Of a stretch of DNA of 64,000 bases, positions 48,343 through 58,362 are shown piece by piece. The DNA comes from Vanrija pseudolonga (Eukaryota > Basidiomycota > Tremellomycetes > Trichosporonales > Trichosporonaceae). The stretch lies in assembly GCF_020906515.1 (NCBI RefSeq), contig NC_085850.1:558001-622000 (forward strand), read 5' to 3'. How positions within the stretch are numbered: the first letter of the stretch is position 1; each line of letters opens with the position of its first letter. The notes beneath the pieces were generated by a model, which saw only the letters and a program-made list of their open reading frames with translations, was not told where the DNA came from and did no database searches. Both the position numbers and the translations under genes were made by a program.

Positions 48343-49631
48343 ATGTCCTCACCGTCATCCAGCTGCGAGGACATCCTCGCGCCCGTCCCGCGCCCATTCC
48401 ACATCTACTACGACGACGACATCGAGAAGGGCTTACCCCCCTTCGAGCCCCGCATCGAGCGCATCCTCACCCCACTGGGCCACCCCGCAGACTTTTCCCA
48501 GCCCGGCGTCCCGCGCCAGCATGTACGTGCACGCCGCCCGCCCATGGGCCACCACTCACCCCCTCGCAGCGGGTATACGGCAATCCCACACCGCTCGGAC
48601 TATTGTCGTTCGGATACGGCTTTTTCCTCCTCTCAGCGTTCACGTTGCGAGGTACGTCCGAGTGCCACTCGGCTCTAGCATCCATCCATCCAGCTGACCC
48701 AAATAGCCCAAGGGGTGCACTCTGTAAATGTGGCAGTTCCGTGAGTACCCACGGCCGTAAAACCCCACCCGCCTCCACAATCCGCAACTATGCCGCCTCC
48801 ACCCAAACTCTATCAATGCATCCCCGCTGAAACACCCCGCTGACCATGACGCAGTGCACTTGGTACGTCCTCCCATCGGGTGCTACGACGCGCCACGACG
48901 CTAGCATGCATGTGCTGACCAGAATAGTCCTCTTTGGCGGCATTTCACAGACGTGAGTGGAGGCCCCGTGGTCGCTGCCGCGTTGCCGCGTGGAGCTCCG
49001 CGCAGCCGCCGAGCTAGCACACGCGCGAACAACAACTAAACTAACTTTCACAGCTTGTGCGGCTGGTGGGAGATGTCCCTCGGTAACACGTACATGTGAG
49101 TAGTGTGGAGGTGTGGAGGTGTGGAGTGGGGGGAGGATCCGAGCCGTGTTGTGGTCGCCGGGCTACCTCTCGGCCGGGAGGGGCCGTCTCGCAACTTAAC
49201 CAACAACAACTGACGCGCGGAGGGCGACCATCTTCGGCTCGCATGGCGCTTTTAGCCTGTCCTACGGGGCGATGTACCTCCCAGCGTTTGGTGTCGTGTC
49301 CGCGTACACGCTCCCCGACGGCACCCTCGGCTCCGAGTTCAGCGAGGCCCTCGGGCTCTACTTTGTCGGCTGGGCGATGGTGTCGGTCCTCTTCGTCATG
49401 GGCAGCCTGCGCTCGTCGGTCGCGATGATGGCCGTGCTCACTGCGACTGCGCTGTCGTTCCTCACCCTGGCGGTGTACCACCTCACCGAATCCAACGGCG
49501 CGCGGATAGCCGGTGGCGTGTTCAGCGCGCTCACGACGGCTGCCGCGTGGTGGACCGCCATGGCGGGATACTGGCACGAGGACAACACTAGCCCGTGGGT
49601 GCGCGTCAGCGCAGGCGACATGTGGCGATAG
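48343..49631 (+). CDS. Second, diverged GPR1/FUN34/YaaH (Ato) family protein
   Basis: Seven exons (48343-48522, 48570-48651, 48707-48740, 48855-48862, 48928-48952, 49054-49095, 49223-49631) join in frame to 259 residues. The product reads GNPTPLGLLSFG for the family signature, VAVPALVLFGGISQT for helix 2 and LGNTYMATIFGSHGAFSLSYGAMYLPAFG for helix 3. The fourth exon is only 8 nt. The intron after helix 1 falls at the same place and phase as intron 1 of the upstream copy, which shows common origin. The N-terminal segment (TPLGHPADFSQPGVP) also matches. Extra introns have accumulated in the 5' half only. Expression is uncertain, but no frame break exists. Confidence 0.82.
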
Positions 49632-49908
49632 CGACCTGCATACGGCGCTAGAGAACCAAGAGAAGCAGCAACACAACAATGTCTCAACGATGTACACTAC
49701 TGTATGAACTCTCGCATGGAATGGAACACGGGTTGGGGTTGCGGGGCGAAGGGCCAAAGACTGACCTCACTGACAATGCATGAGGAGGAGATCAGCCAAC
49801 CTCTGGGAAGGTCACACCCTCCTACAACGCTCGCACGGTGCGAATAGCAACGGTGGCACTAACGTGCTCTTGTGAGGCCAATAAAGTCACGAACATGCGC
49901 TCGTCTCC
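49632..49908. other. Short spacer before the tandem family
   Basis: No gene is seen. It is the 3' region of the second Ato-type gene and the promoter of the first tandem-family member. Confidence 0.5.
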
Positions 49909-50665
49909 ATGGGGAGCTACCACCTCACCATGTCCCCGCGCATCACCCACCTGTACCAAGCCACCATGGCATACAAGGAGGCTCTCAACCGGCAAGCACA
50001 CCCCCACTCGCGCGAGCTTCCAGCCTTCAACGACGCCGTGAGTCCCTCCGCTGGCCGACACTCACCCCGGGGCCAGGGCATGCTCATGACGCGGTATCAC
50101 AGCGAGACCATTGAGGCGTGGTACTGGATCTACGTGAACAAGTAGGCCGTCCCACGCACTTATGTAGCTGACGTCTGGCCGGCCACAGCGCCGCTGGGGA
50201 CGTGGAAGCCGGACACGGCGTACACGGTGTTCAAGGACCGGAGTGATGAGATGAGTGATCGTGAGTGTCTCGACCTGGCAGCGGCTGAGACCAGTCTCCC
50301 CCGGGGGCCGGGTGAGCGTGCACACTCCGTACAGCAGCCGCGGCCTCCTTCGCCTCGCAGGTGCCCGCCCGCCCGAACCCCCGGTCTACGTGCTCTTCCT
50401 GTTCGCGTGGAACGAGCACCGGTGCGTACAGCACAACGAGCAAGTCACCACCGAGTGGCTCACCAGCCCCGTGCCTACCATCGGGCGGTGGCGCACCGTC
50501 CCGTTCGCCGGGTGGCCGCAGCTCCTCATGCTCGCGCATGCGTGGCACTCGTGCGCTGACAAGGCCGCGTTCTGGAAGAAATACATCATCACGGATGGCG
50601 CGTTCTCCATCTGGATGCGTGAGGAGGACGTTTTGGTGCTTGTGCGGGAGTTTGGGCGGCCTTGA
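49909..50665 (+). CDS. Tandem unknown family, member A (possible pseudogene)
   Basis: First of six diverged copies of a family I do not recognise. Exon 1 (from ATG 49909, or ATG 49930 in the same frame) ends LPAFNDA. A 39-nt intron follows, then GQGMLMTRYHSETIEAWYWIYVN, an intron, then APLGTWKPDTAYTVFKDRSDE, an intron, then PPEPPVYVLFLFAWNEHRC and LLMLAHAWHSCADKAAFWKKY. These match the four family blocks. Intron positions match members B, C, D and F. At the second intron (donor about 50143, acceptor about 50188) the phase-2 donor does not restore the frame of the next block; there is one surplus base. Either the copy is frameshifted, splicing is non-canonical, or there is a sequence error. 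Confidence 0.55.
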
Positions 50666-50931
50666 GTGACGACGAGGGGAGGAAGAGGGAGGGGGGAGTA
50701 CTCGAAGAGTGTGGGCCTAGAAAACTATGCATGCACAAGTCACACCCGCCTGCTCGCACTCTGCACCTTATCGTTTACCCCCAAGGTAGGCTTGTCTGAC
50801 TCCAGCCCGGTTGGCTTGTTTGAAAACACCCCGGTAGGATTGTGTGGCACTACCCGGAATCCCTCTCCTCCTCTCTTCATAACTCCCCTCCGTGCGGAGC
50901 ATCCAACACATCGTTCAAGAAGCGGTTTTCC
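50666..50931. other. Spacer with 24-bp imperfect repeat
   Basis: Three imperfect copies with a 24-base period, each starting near GGTAGGCTTG or GGTTGGCTTG, lie at about 50783-50856. No gene is seen. Confidence 0.5.
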
Positions 50932-51002
50932 ACACTGTTGGTGAAACGGTATCATGCGTCGTTGCCATCGACGCGGCAGGGGTTCGACTCCCTTACAGTG
51001 TA
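50932..51002 (+). tRNA. tRNA-Gly (anticodon GCC)
   Basis: A full intronless cloverleaf can be drawn. The acceptor stem ACACTGT pairs with ACAGTGT (7 of 7), with discriminator A. The D arm has GTGA/TCAT. The anticodon stem CGTCG/CGACG is perfect, with loop TTGCCAT giving anticodon GCC. The T arm has loop TTCGACT closed by AGGGG/CCCTT with one G-T pair. Length is 71 nt, normal for fungal tRNA-Gly, and the anticodon arm resembles that of yeast tRNA-Gly(GCC). It sits between members A and B of the tandem family. Confidence 0.88.
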
Positions 51003-51277
51003 TAGAACTTGAGAAGACCGAGAGGTTCAGGTGTCTTTTGCCACTTGGTTTGCTCGCACCGCGGCTCGCACCAGGGTTGTGTGGCGCCACTTTCGCCACG
51101 CACCATTCTGAAACCTTTATCAGACACATCTCAAACGCACCCCCTGTCTGTGCTCAAGATTATCTGTTGTCCTGGAGCACTGATCTCATCCTTCTCGATG
51201 GCCAAAGCTGCCTCGTGGACGACTTAAAAGGAGGCCTCCCAGTCCAGTGGCAGGCCCCCCTCAAAGACTCTGACGTC

Positions 51278-52714
51278 ATGGCACCCCCACCCCCAGCCCG
51301 CTCCTTTGCGGAGGAGGAGGCCCTCAAGCGCAGACCTATCGACAAGAAGGAGGAGGCCAAGCTATCGGACCTCGAGCTGGAGGAGCGGAAGCCCCGGCCA
51401 TACAAACTCAGCGACGTGCTTCCCGCCTTCGACCGCCAGGTGAGTCGGTACATTTTCAGCGGCGCCACCGTGCCTGACATCCGATGCAGGGCAACCTCTC
51501 AACTCTTGACAAGTGGGACAAGGTCCAAGCGCGCATCTGGTGGTACGTGTTTCATTGCTTGTAGCACCTGATAACCCCCCTTAGGTACCCTGGACCATTG
51601 GGGAACTGGGAGCCCCACACCTGGGTCACGATTTACACCGACTCGAGCGAAGAGTACTGTCTCTGTGAGTAGACTCCTGCAGCATGGCTTATTCACCTCA
51701 GCACGCGATAATGTACATGAAGATCGCCGAGTATACGTTCATCATCGAGTGGGACACAATATGAAGTACGAGAATATCAAGAAGGCCAATCCCCCGCCGT
51801 GCGACGTATCTGTCAAGTTTCTGTTCGACTGGAATAAACACCGACACCGAGCCCTGCACACAAAAGAGAACGAGTGGAAGGTGAACCCAGCTCCAACCAC
51901 AAAGCGCTACTATTCCACAGTGCAGAACCTTTCGAAGGAGCTTCGAGACGCCAACAACAACCACAACGACCCGCCAGACGTTCACCAAGGGACGCATCTA
52001 TACGGGAATGGGTTCCAATACCAACCTATCGATTCCGACGAAGAGAAGGCGGCCAAAGACAAGGCGGCCAAAGACAAGGCGGCCAAAGACAAGGTGGCCA
52101 AAGACAAGAAGGCCAAAGAAAAGAAGGCCAAAGACAAGAAGTCCAAAGACACGAAGGCCAAAGACAAGAAGGACGACGACAAGAAGGACGACGACACGAA
52201 GAACAAACCCGCCGAGCCGCCAGGACCGCGATACTCTACGCGGACCAACAATGAGGCCGACTACGTCCAGCCAAAGATGGAAGATGGCTTCGTGCAGGTC
52301 CCGTTTGAGAGCTGATCACAGATCCACAGTCTCGCCGAGGTCTGGCACGCCTCCCCCGACAAGGACAATTTCTGGAGGGAGTACTCCGCCCTCCCTGGAG
52401 CCTTCAGTAGCCGCCTTCACAAGCGCCTGGTACTCGTAAATGAGTTTGTCAAGAAGCGCAAGCGGACCATAGCAGCGGCAGCTGCAGCGGCACCGGTGGC
52501 TCCACAGGCTCCGGTAGTGCCAGGGCCAGAGGTGGAGCCAGCGCCAGACCCAAAGCAAGAGCCAAAGCAAGAGCCAAAGCAAGAGCCAAAGCAAGAGCCA
52601 AAGCAAGAGCCAAAGCAAGAGCCAAAGCAAGAGCCAAAGCAAGAGCCAAAGCCAGAGCCAGAGGTAGCCGCAGAGCCAGAGCCAGAGGAGGCAGACGCAG
52701 AGGCGGCTACTTGA
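51278..52714 (+). CDS. Tandem unknown family, member B, with low-complexity insertion and in-frame TGA
   Basis: Exons 51278-51439, 51490-51542, 51585-51664 and 51702 onward show all family blocks: LPAFDRQ|GNLSTLDKWDKVQARIWWYPGPLGNWEPHTWVTIYTDSSEEYC, then PPPCDVSVKFLFDWNKHRHR. After that comes an insertion with eight 15-bp repeats coding AAKDK-type pentads (52049-52168) and an acidic stretch. A TGA at 52313-52315 then interrupts the frame. Downstream, in the same frame, is the missing last block, IHSLAEVWHASPDKDNFWREY, then KKRKR and eight PKQE repeats (52550-52645), ending at 52714. The insertion may be an unrecognised intron (a good acceptor, CTGATCACAG, ends at 52327, but no strong donor was found), or the gene may be split. 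ATG 51278 opens a charged N-terminus; the frame is open further upstream but would run into the tRNA gene. Confidence 0.6.
52049..52168 (+). repeat. 15-bp coding repeat x8 (AAKDK pentads)
   Basis: Eight units of the GCGGCCAAAGACAAG type lie head to tail, with variants in later copies. They encode a Lys/Ala/Asp-rich segment inside member B. Confidence 0.9.
52550..52645 (+). repeat. 12-bp coding repeat x8 (PKQE)
   Basis: Eight near-identical copies of CCAAAGCAAGAG encode (PKQE)8 in the C-terminal tail of member B. The uniformity of copies points to recent slippage or unequal exchange. Confidence 0.92.
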
Positions 52715-53435
52715 GTCCGATTAGAAATGTTGCAGTCCACCCCGCTGGATCGGGGTGCTATCGTATGTGTTATGAATCGTTGTTGAACTCCGCTGTCCCG
52801 GCGGCGGTGATCGGAGATATTCCCCCAGACCAAAAACCAATAACCCTCACCTCGCCTCACCTCGCCTCGCCTCGCCCTGTTTCACGACGGAGGCTCAGAT
52901 TCCAGGCAAGACAGCAAGACATATTACAATGCAACGAATCACATACAGTGGCGATCACTGATCGCGGCGGCTCGCCCCGAAGTGTACCCCTAGACGTCAC
53001 TTCGCACCGTCGAGGCCGAGGCCAAATCTTCCTTCTGCAGCCTCGTTTCGTGACACTCTGCAATGGGACAATGGGCCGTCCAGTCCTTTCGTTACTCGCA
53101 CCGGCCGTAGTGAAACCACGCACCCCTCTGCTCTCAGCCGTCACGAGCTGCGGCGCTTCGGCCACGCACCTCCTTTGATCGCCACACTCCTCGTGCCAGT
53201 GCGAGCTGTGTCCCTCGCCCCGCGGACAATACACAACGAGGGACACACGGTTCATCCCCTTGGGACACATATTTCCTTCTCATTCACACGGGCGAGAGAA
53301 TGTTTTTTGTCTGTTTGTGCGTGCCCAGGACGTGGATACAGTGTCGACAAGGATAAAAGGCCCGTCCCACAGCGCTCAACTCTCGTCAGCCCACTCTCTC
53401 CTTCCTCAACCCTAGCTAAACACCAAATCACCATC
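52715..53435. other. Spacer between members B and C
   Basis: No gene is supported. A run of CCTCACCTCG/CCTCGCCTCG simple repeats lies at about 52845-52880. The end carries an ATAAAAG element near 53353, about 80 bases before member C, which may be its TATA box. Confidence 0.5.
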
Positions 53436-54995
53436 ATGTCTAGGCTGCGCTCCTCGAACCCTTGTGTTCGCAGTCAGCAGTACCCTCCCACAATGAGCGA
53501 CGCCGATAAGGCTACCATTCGCCGTGCGCACTTCGACCTCGAGCAAGTTCCCGGCTTTAACAGGCATGTGAGTTGCACTCTTTTCCCCCACACGCCCCTC
53601 CAACTGACCACCAGGGCAACCTCTACATCAAGTATCGAAGCTTCAACACCCGGGAATACCGGTACTACAAGTACGAGCTTCCCCCCACAGTCATCACTCA
53701 CACAACCGCAGCTGGGACCGTAGAAACCGCAGTGAAATCTGGGAGCCTGGAACGGTGTGGACCCACTACCGCGACGGGAGCGATGAGCATTATGAATGTC
53801 AGTCCAACTCTGGCTCCTAACAAGCTGTGTGTGTGCAGTTCCTGATCCGACAGTTCATTTCACCGGCGCGTGTACTCTATCTAAGACAAGGGACACCCCG
53901 TACTCGCCGTTCCTTTCTCACGACCCTCGTCGAGTTCGCCCCATCGCAGTCCCGACCTACGTCAAGTTCCTCTTCAACTGGAATCAGAAGCACCATGCTT
54001 CCCTAGGAACTCTTCCACTGCCGCTCTCTTCACCCCAACGCCACACTCCCTCTCGGTTCGACCCGGTGGAGACGCCCGATATCGACACAGTTGGCGAGCT
54101 TCTTGCCCTGGCGGATGAGTGGGCCGAGAACCCGGCGAGGTTCTGGGTGCAGCACAGGTGGAACCGCTTCCGCTCTCCTGCCCAGGCCAGGCCCCAGACT
54201 CCATACCGCTCCAGGATCACTTTTGAGCCGGCTACTCCCGAGGACGAGGACGAGGAGGAGTCCGGTGTGGACGAGCTAGTCGACGAAATGAGCCACCTCG
54301 TGGTCGGCACCGGCGAGCAGCAGGCCGAGGTGAACGCCTTCACGGCCGAAGTGGAGGCCACGTTTCCTCCCCCGGGCCAGCCCAACGCTCTGACCGAAGA
54401 GTCTTTTGTTTTTGTCCCTGTTCCCGGCAGTGAGGCGGGAGGAACCCAAGGTGGCGACGGCAGCCCAGCCGTGGTTGACACGGCCAACGCAGACCCCTAC
54501 GTCGTTGTAGCGGCCACCGACGGAGAGGCGGAGGGTTCGAGTGGCGGCGATGTGGCCGGAGGTGCCACTGATCCTGGTTCAGGTGCCACGCAGACCACCG
54601 AGGAGGAGGAGGAAGCCGTTCTGGTGGAGACGGAGGAGGAGGGCGGGGTCGGCGAGCCTGGCGCCGTGGAGGAGGAGGCCGCCCCAGTGATCGTGGAGGC
54701 GGAGGACGCGGTGCCAGAGGCCGGGGAGGCTGAGAACGCGGGACAGGTCTACCAGATTCCTTCTCACGGAGTCAGCTCCGTCTCGGGGCGTCTCCTCAAC
54801 GCCATGCGCGTCGCCACCCCAGCCCTGCAGGCTATGTCGAATTGGGTAAGGAGCAGCTCGGCTCCTAGCCGTCCGATCATTGATGAAGCACGCACTGCTC
54901 TTCGCGAGCTCTCTGAGGTTCTCAACACCCTTAAAGAGCTGCTGCATGACCCCGCGACGGGGTACCCCTACCCCACGACTCCCCGCCGCCGGTAG
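53436..54995 (+). CDS. Tandem unknown family, member C, with long acidic tail
   Basis: Four exons (53436-53567, 53615-53670, 53733-53797, 53839-54995) give 469 residues with introns in phases 0, 2 and 1. The family blocks read VPGFNRH|GNLYIKYRSFNTREYRYY, EIWEPGTVWTHYRDGSDEHYE, VPTYVKFLFNWNQKHH, and TVGELLALADEWAENPARFWVQHRW. After about residue 210 comes an acidic, Glu/Val/Gly/Thr-rich tail of about 200 residues that includes EEEEEAVLVETEEEGG. The protein ends with a helical segment (SVSGRLLNAMRVATPAL and ARTALRELSEVLNTLKELL). No signal peptide or membrane helix is seen, so a cytosolic or nuclear location is inferred. Function is unknown. Confidence 0.8.
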
Positions 54996-55537
54996 ACAAC
55001 GACGACGCCGAACCTCCACCTCCCCTCCGTTCCGCTTCAGCACCGCCCTTTGACTGTCCACTGTGCATAGAGTTGATAGATTCCGCTCGAGCAGGTCCTC
55101 TGAGCCAAATGCATATATTTATGAACATTTCAGCGTTCTGGGGTGTATGTTAGACGCTGACAGCGGGAGACTGGACTGAGGACGGAGAACGTCGATTAAA
55201 TCCGAAAAAAAAGTTCATTTTCCGTTGACAGTCTGAGGCCTCACTTGTGTCTCTCCTTTGACGGGATTCGGGATGACTACCGACTGGCTTCGTTCGATTG
55301 TAGCATGAGCGGTTGACTATGCCTTTGACAGAGGGAGCCCGTGGCACAGCGGCCTTCATCGCCGGCAGTGTGGCACAAGACATTCAGTCAATGCGCTCGA
55401 CGACTTTCGAAACGCTCCTCCTGCATTGACTCCTTCCCCTGTCATCCTCCTGACCTGCCCTCCTACCTATGCGATGCACACCAGCTCTCATTGTACTTCT
55501 AAGTGACTTTAAACCTGCTCCTTAGTCGCTGCGATAT
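54996..55537. other. Spacer between members C and D
   Basis: No gene is seen. It is somewhat lower in GC than the flanks and holds an AT-rich patch near 55110-55135. Confidence 0.5.
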
Positions 55538-56575
55538 ATGCCTCAAGCTCACAGCTTCGCCCACCCTCCTCATCAACCTCACTACAACCAACGCCCCCAC
55601 TTCCCCTCACCAATGGTCTACCCAGGCTACTCATCTCCCATCGCGGAGGAGTATGAACGCCACATCGCCCACGGAGAAGCTCTGGGTCCCCGCTCTCCCG
55701 AGGGGACGCTTGCCTCCGTCCCCGTGTTCTGTGCCGAGGTGGGCAAGGGTACCCGTGTGCCGTGCTCACCAACCCAGGGCCATCTTCACTGCAGCTATGT
55801 CAGCGGACGTATTCGGTCCCGCCGCTGGGTGTGAGTGGCCTCCATGACACCGCTGACCCCAGGTGGGGTATTCCAAACGAGGACACGGTGATCGTCCTGC
55901 GCGCCGTGATCACCCAGTACGAGGACGACAGCATCGAGATCTATAAGCGTGCGTGGTGGCGTCTCAACTAAGGCTGACGGCTCAGATTCACCCCTTAGCT
56001 ACTACGAGGAGCCACTCGCGCGCCAGAGCCTCATCGCCTACGGCCCAAACCACAAGAGGAGAACTGTGGACGCCTTTCCTGTCGAAATCGAGGTGCCCGC
56101 CTACGTGGGCTTCCTGAAGGACTGGAACGACGAGCGCTGTCTGAGGAGTGATCTCCCACTCCAGTATGAGGTGTTCGGCGATGACGACTCGTACGACAAG
56201 TTCAACGATGATCCGGCCGCAGGGCTGTCTTCGAAGGAGCCCCACCAGGTCCCCGACATCTCAAGCGTCGACAGTCTCCTTCGCCTTACTGAAGAGTGGT
56301 TGCCGAACCAGGATGCTTTCTGGAGGACACACTCCTGGGACCAGCTCGACACTGCCTCGCTCGGATATGAGGTCCCACTCGTTTCAAGTGACACCGCCAC
56401 TGACACTGAAGACAACGAGTTGATTCCGTCGACCCCGACGGCTAAGAGCATGAACAACGAAGAAGCTCCCAAGACACCGGAGCCGCGACGTAGGAAGCTC
56501 CGCATTCGGACTTGGACGCCACGGTCGCGGCGTGGTGGGCAGGCCGCTCACCCGACGAACTGTGCGGGTCAGTGA
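55538..56575 (+). CDS. Tandem unknown family, member D
   Basis: Four exons (55538-55738, 55778-55830, 55863-55948, 55986-56575) give 309 residues with the family's phase 0, 2, 1 introns. The first intron is 39 nt and open in frame. The N-terminus is rich in His, Pro and Tyr. The blocks are diverged but ordered: VPVFCAE|GHLHCSYVSGRIRSRRW, VIVLRAVITQYEDDSIEIYK, VPAYVGFLKDWNDERC and SVDSLLRLTEEWLPNQDAFWRTHSW. The tail is acidic and then basic (RRRKLRIRTWTPRSRRGGQ). The first block has lost the usual Asn in favour of Cys. Function is unknown. Confidence 0.78.
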
Positions 56576-56856
56576 GATGGGCCTACGAAGTCTTGGTATA
56601 GGATCTCAAAGGTCGCTTTCAAAGGCTCAGGCAGTTATTATCATCGTTACATTCTCGTAGATGTGCATGCAGGAGTTGGTGGAGAAGGTGGTGTGCCGGT
56701 CGCATTGCTCCGATGAAAAGCGCCACACACTCGCTGGTCTCATCACTTTGACCCTCCCTGCCTGCCTATTTTAAGTGCCCCACAGGGAAATGGTCCCATC
56801 GAATCTTGCTCAACCACCCACAATCGACAACTGACAACATCCAACAGCTAGCAACC
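56576..56856. other. Spacer between members D and E
   Basis: No gene is seen. A TATTTTAAG element near 56767, about 90 bases before the member E start, may serve as its core promoter. Confidence 0.45.
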
Positions 56857-57396
56857 ATGATCAATGTCCATCCCAGTGAAGACGTCATGGCCAACGACCT
56901 CCGCATCCTCACGACGGCACCGCAGAATATGAAACTTCCCGGAGTGAACAAGTACGGTAGCTGGCGCTCTGTGTACTCAGGCGACAAGATCAAATACCGC
57001 TACTGGAACCCGGAAAGGAACCGTCCTTGGGTGCTTCGCTCCGTAGCGACAGTCTACACGGACAACAGCATGAACGTGCACTTCGTTGCATCCCGCACGA
57101 GGTACGTCTTCCAGCAGGTTGGGGACCCCTCCCCGATCCTCAAAGAAACTGGACGACAGCACGGTGTGCCGGACTGCATTCGCTTCCTTCTCATGTGGAA
57201 CTCTTTGCGCTGCGTGTCCCGCGGGATCCAGATCCAGGATCGAGGCGATCGCCACGTCCATGACTTCCATGGGGAGCCTCTGGCCCGACCCACGTTCAGC
57301 GTGGACGAACTTTACTCGATGACCAACAAGTGGTCCTCGAACCCCAACGATTTCTGGGACGACTACCCTGACAAGTGGTTCGCTGTGAGGGCTTAG
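56857..57396 (+). CDS. Tandem unknown family, member E (intronless)
   Basis: A single exon of 179 residues carries every family block in one open frame: LPGVNKYGSWRSVYSGDKIKYRYWN, VLRSVATVYTDNSMNV, VPDCIRFLLMWNSLRC, and FSVDELYSMTNKWSSNPNDFWDDY. At each of the three sites where members A, B, C, D and F have introns, member E reads straight through. It has no low-complexity tail, so it probably shows the minimal domain. Loss of all introns suggests an origin by reverse-transcribed mRNA or gene conversion with cDNA. Function is unknown. Confidence 0.82.
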   Translation: MINVHPSEDVMANDLRILTTAPQNMKLPGVNKYGSWRSVYSGDKIKYRYWNPERNRPWVLRSVATVYTDNSMNVHFVASRTRYVFQQVGDPSPILKETGRQHGVPDCIRFLLMWNSLRCVSRGIQIQDRGDRHVHDFHGEPLARPTFSVDELYSMTNKWSSNPNDFWDDYPDKWFAVRA

Positions 57397-58362
57397 CCTG
57401 TCTCGCCGAAGCGCGCGACCGGGACTCCTGAGGGGAGCAGGGGCTGGGGAGGTGGAAGGAGGGACAATGGACGGAGAGACGAGTCCCCCAGGAGACGGAG
57501 GGGGGAGCGCTTTTGGAGCGTAAGGACGAATGTGGAACCGACGAAGACGATCGAGGAAGGTGCGTTACCTTCACTGCAGCCCATGAGACCGCTGACGCCT
57601 ACAGACGACAATCGAAGACGAACATTTGCCGAGTTTCGACCGGCAGGGCTGAAGTAGCCCCATGCTGCAGCTGGAGGGCGAGGGGCGGCCCGTGTGCCGG
57701 ACCCTTCAGCTGAGCCCGAACCCACTTCCAGTCTCGACAGAACAGACACTGCGAGTGGCTTCGAAGATCGCCGCAGCGAGCGGGCGATAGGAGAAGGAGT
57801 GCGACGGTCGCCTCCCCTCGCGCAATGGAGCGCGAGGCATCAATTAGCTCTTACGACCGGCATGGGCCGAGTCAAGGACATGGGCATTGGGCCGCGTCAT
57901 ATAGACCGGCATGCCCGCACTACCCGGCACCTCAACACCGACAGTTGAGGCTGGCCCGGTGTGCATTTTACCGCCAGCAAGGTGCTAGCGGCGTGGAGTG
58001 CCGAGTGGCCTCCCCTCACTCAGCGGAGTGCGGGTACATCATACTAGGAGTGCCGAGTGGCCTCCCCTCGTGGCTTTTGCACGAGGCAGCAAAGACAGAG
58101 AGCTTGCAGTGCGCGTCCCCCCGCGACTGCGTCCACGCCCGCGAGGCCGTGGACCCCTGTGCATATGATGGACCAGACGTACTCTGGGCATGGTGTGCAC
58201 AGGGAGCCACGGCGCGAGCGTGAGGTCAGCGCCGTCGTAGCCGCCGCACTGACCTTGTTCCAAGCGAACACGCGCGAACAATGGGCACTGACCACGCCGC
58301 AGAGCACGCAACAACACAACAACTCGCCAGTATCCACCCGTCCGTATACCAGACTATGCACC
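57397..58362. other. Spacer between members E and F with direct repeats
   Basis: No gene is supported over 966 bases. Two perfect 23-bp direct repeats (57994-58016 and 58047-58069) and a further GCCTCCCCTC copy at about 57811 are present. I looked for a decayed family copy and found none of the blocks. Confidence 0.5.
57994..58069 (+). repeat. Pair of 23-bp direct repeats
   Basis: Identical 23-bp copies starting GGAGTGCCGAG and ending CCTCCCCTC lie at 57994-58016 and 58047-58069, with a 53-base offset, upstream of member F. They may be promoter elements or a duplication scar. Confidence 0.85.

Noticed and set aside
52043-52645. CRISPR-like or viral origin of the repeats in member B
   Set aside because: Repeats are in-frame, contiguous 15- and 12-bp units coding low-complexity protein, with no spacers.
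55240-55345. Possible second tRNA near a TTCGATT sequence
   Set aside because: No acceptor or anticodon stem could be formed around it.
57397-58362. Decayed seventh copy of the tandem family
   Set aside because: None of the four blocks could be found on either strand.
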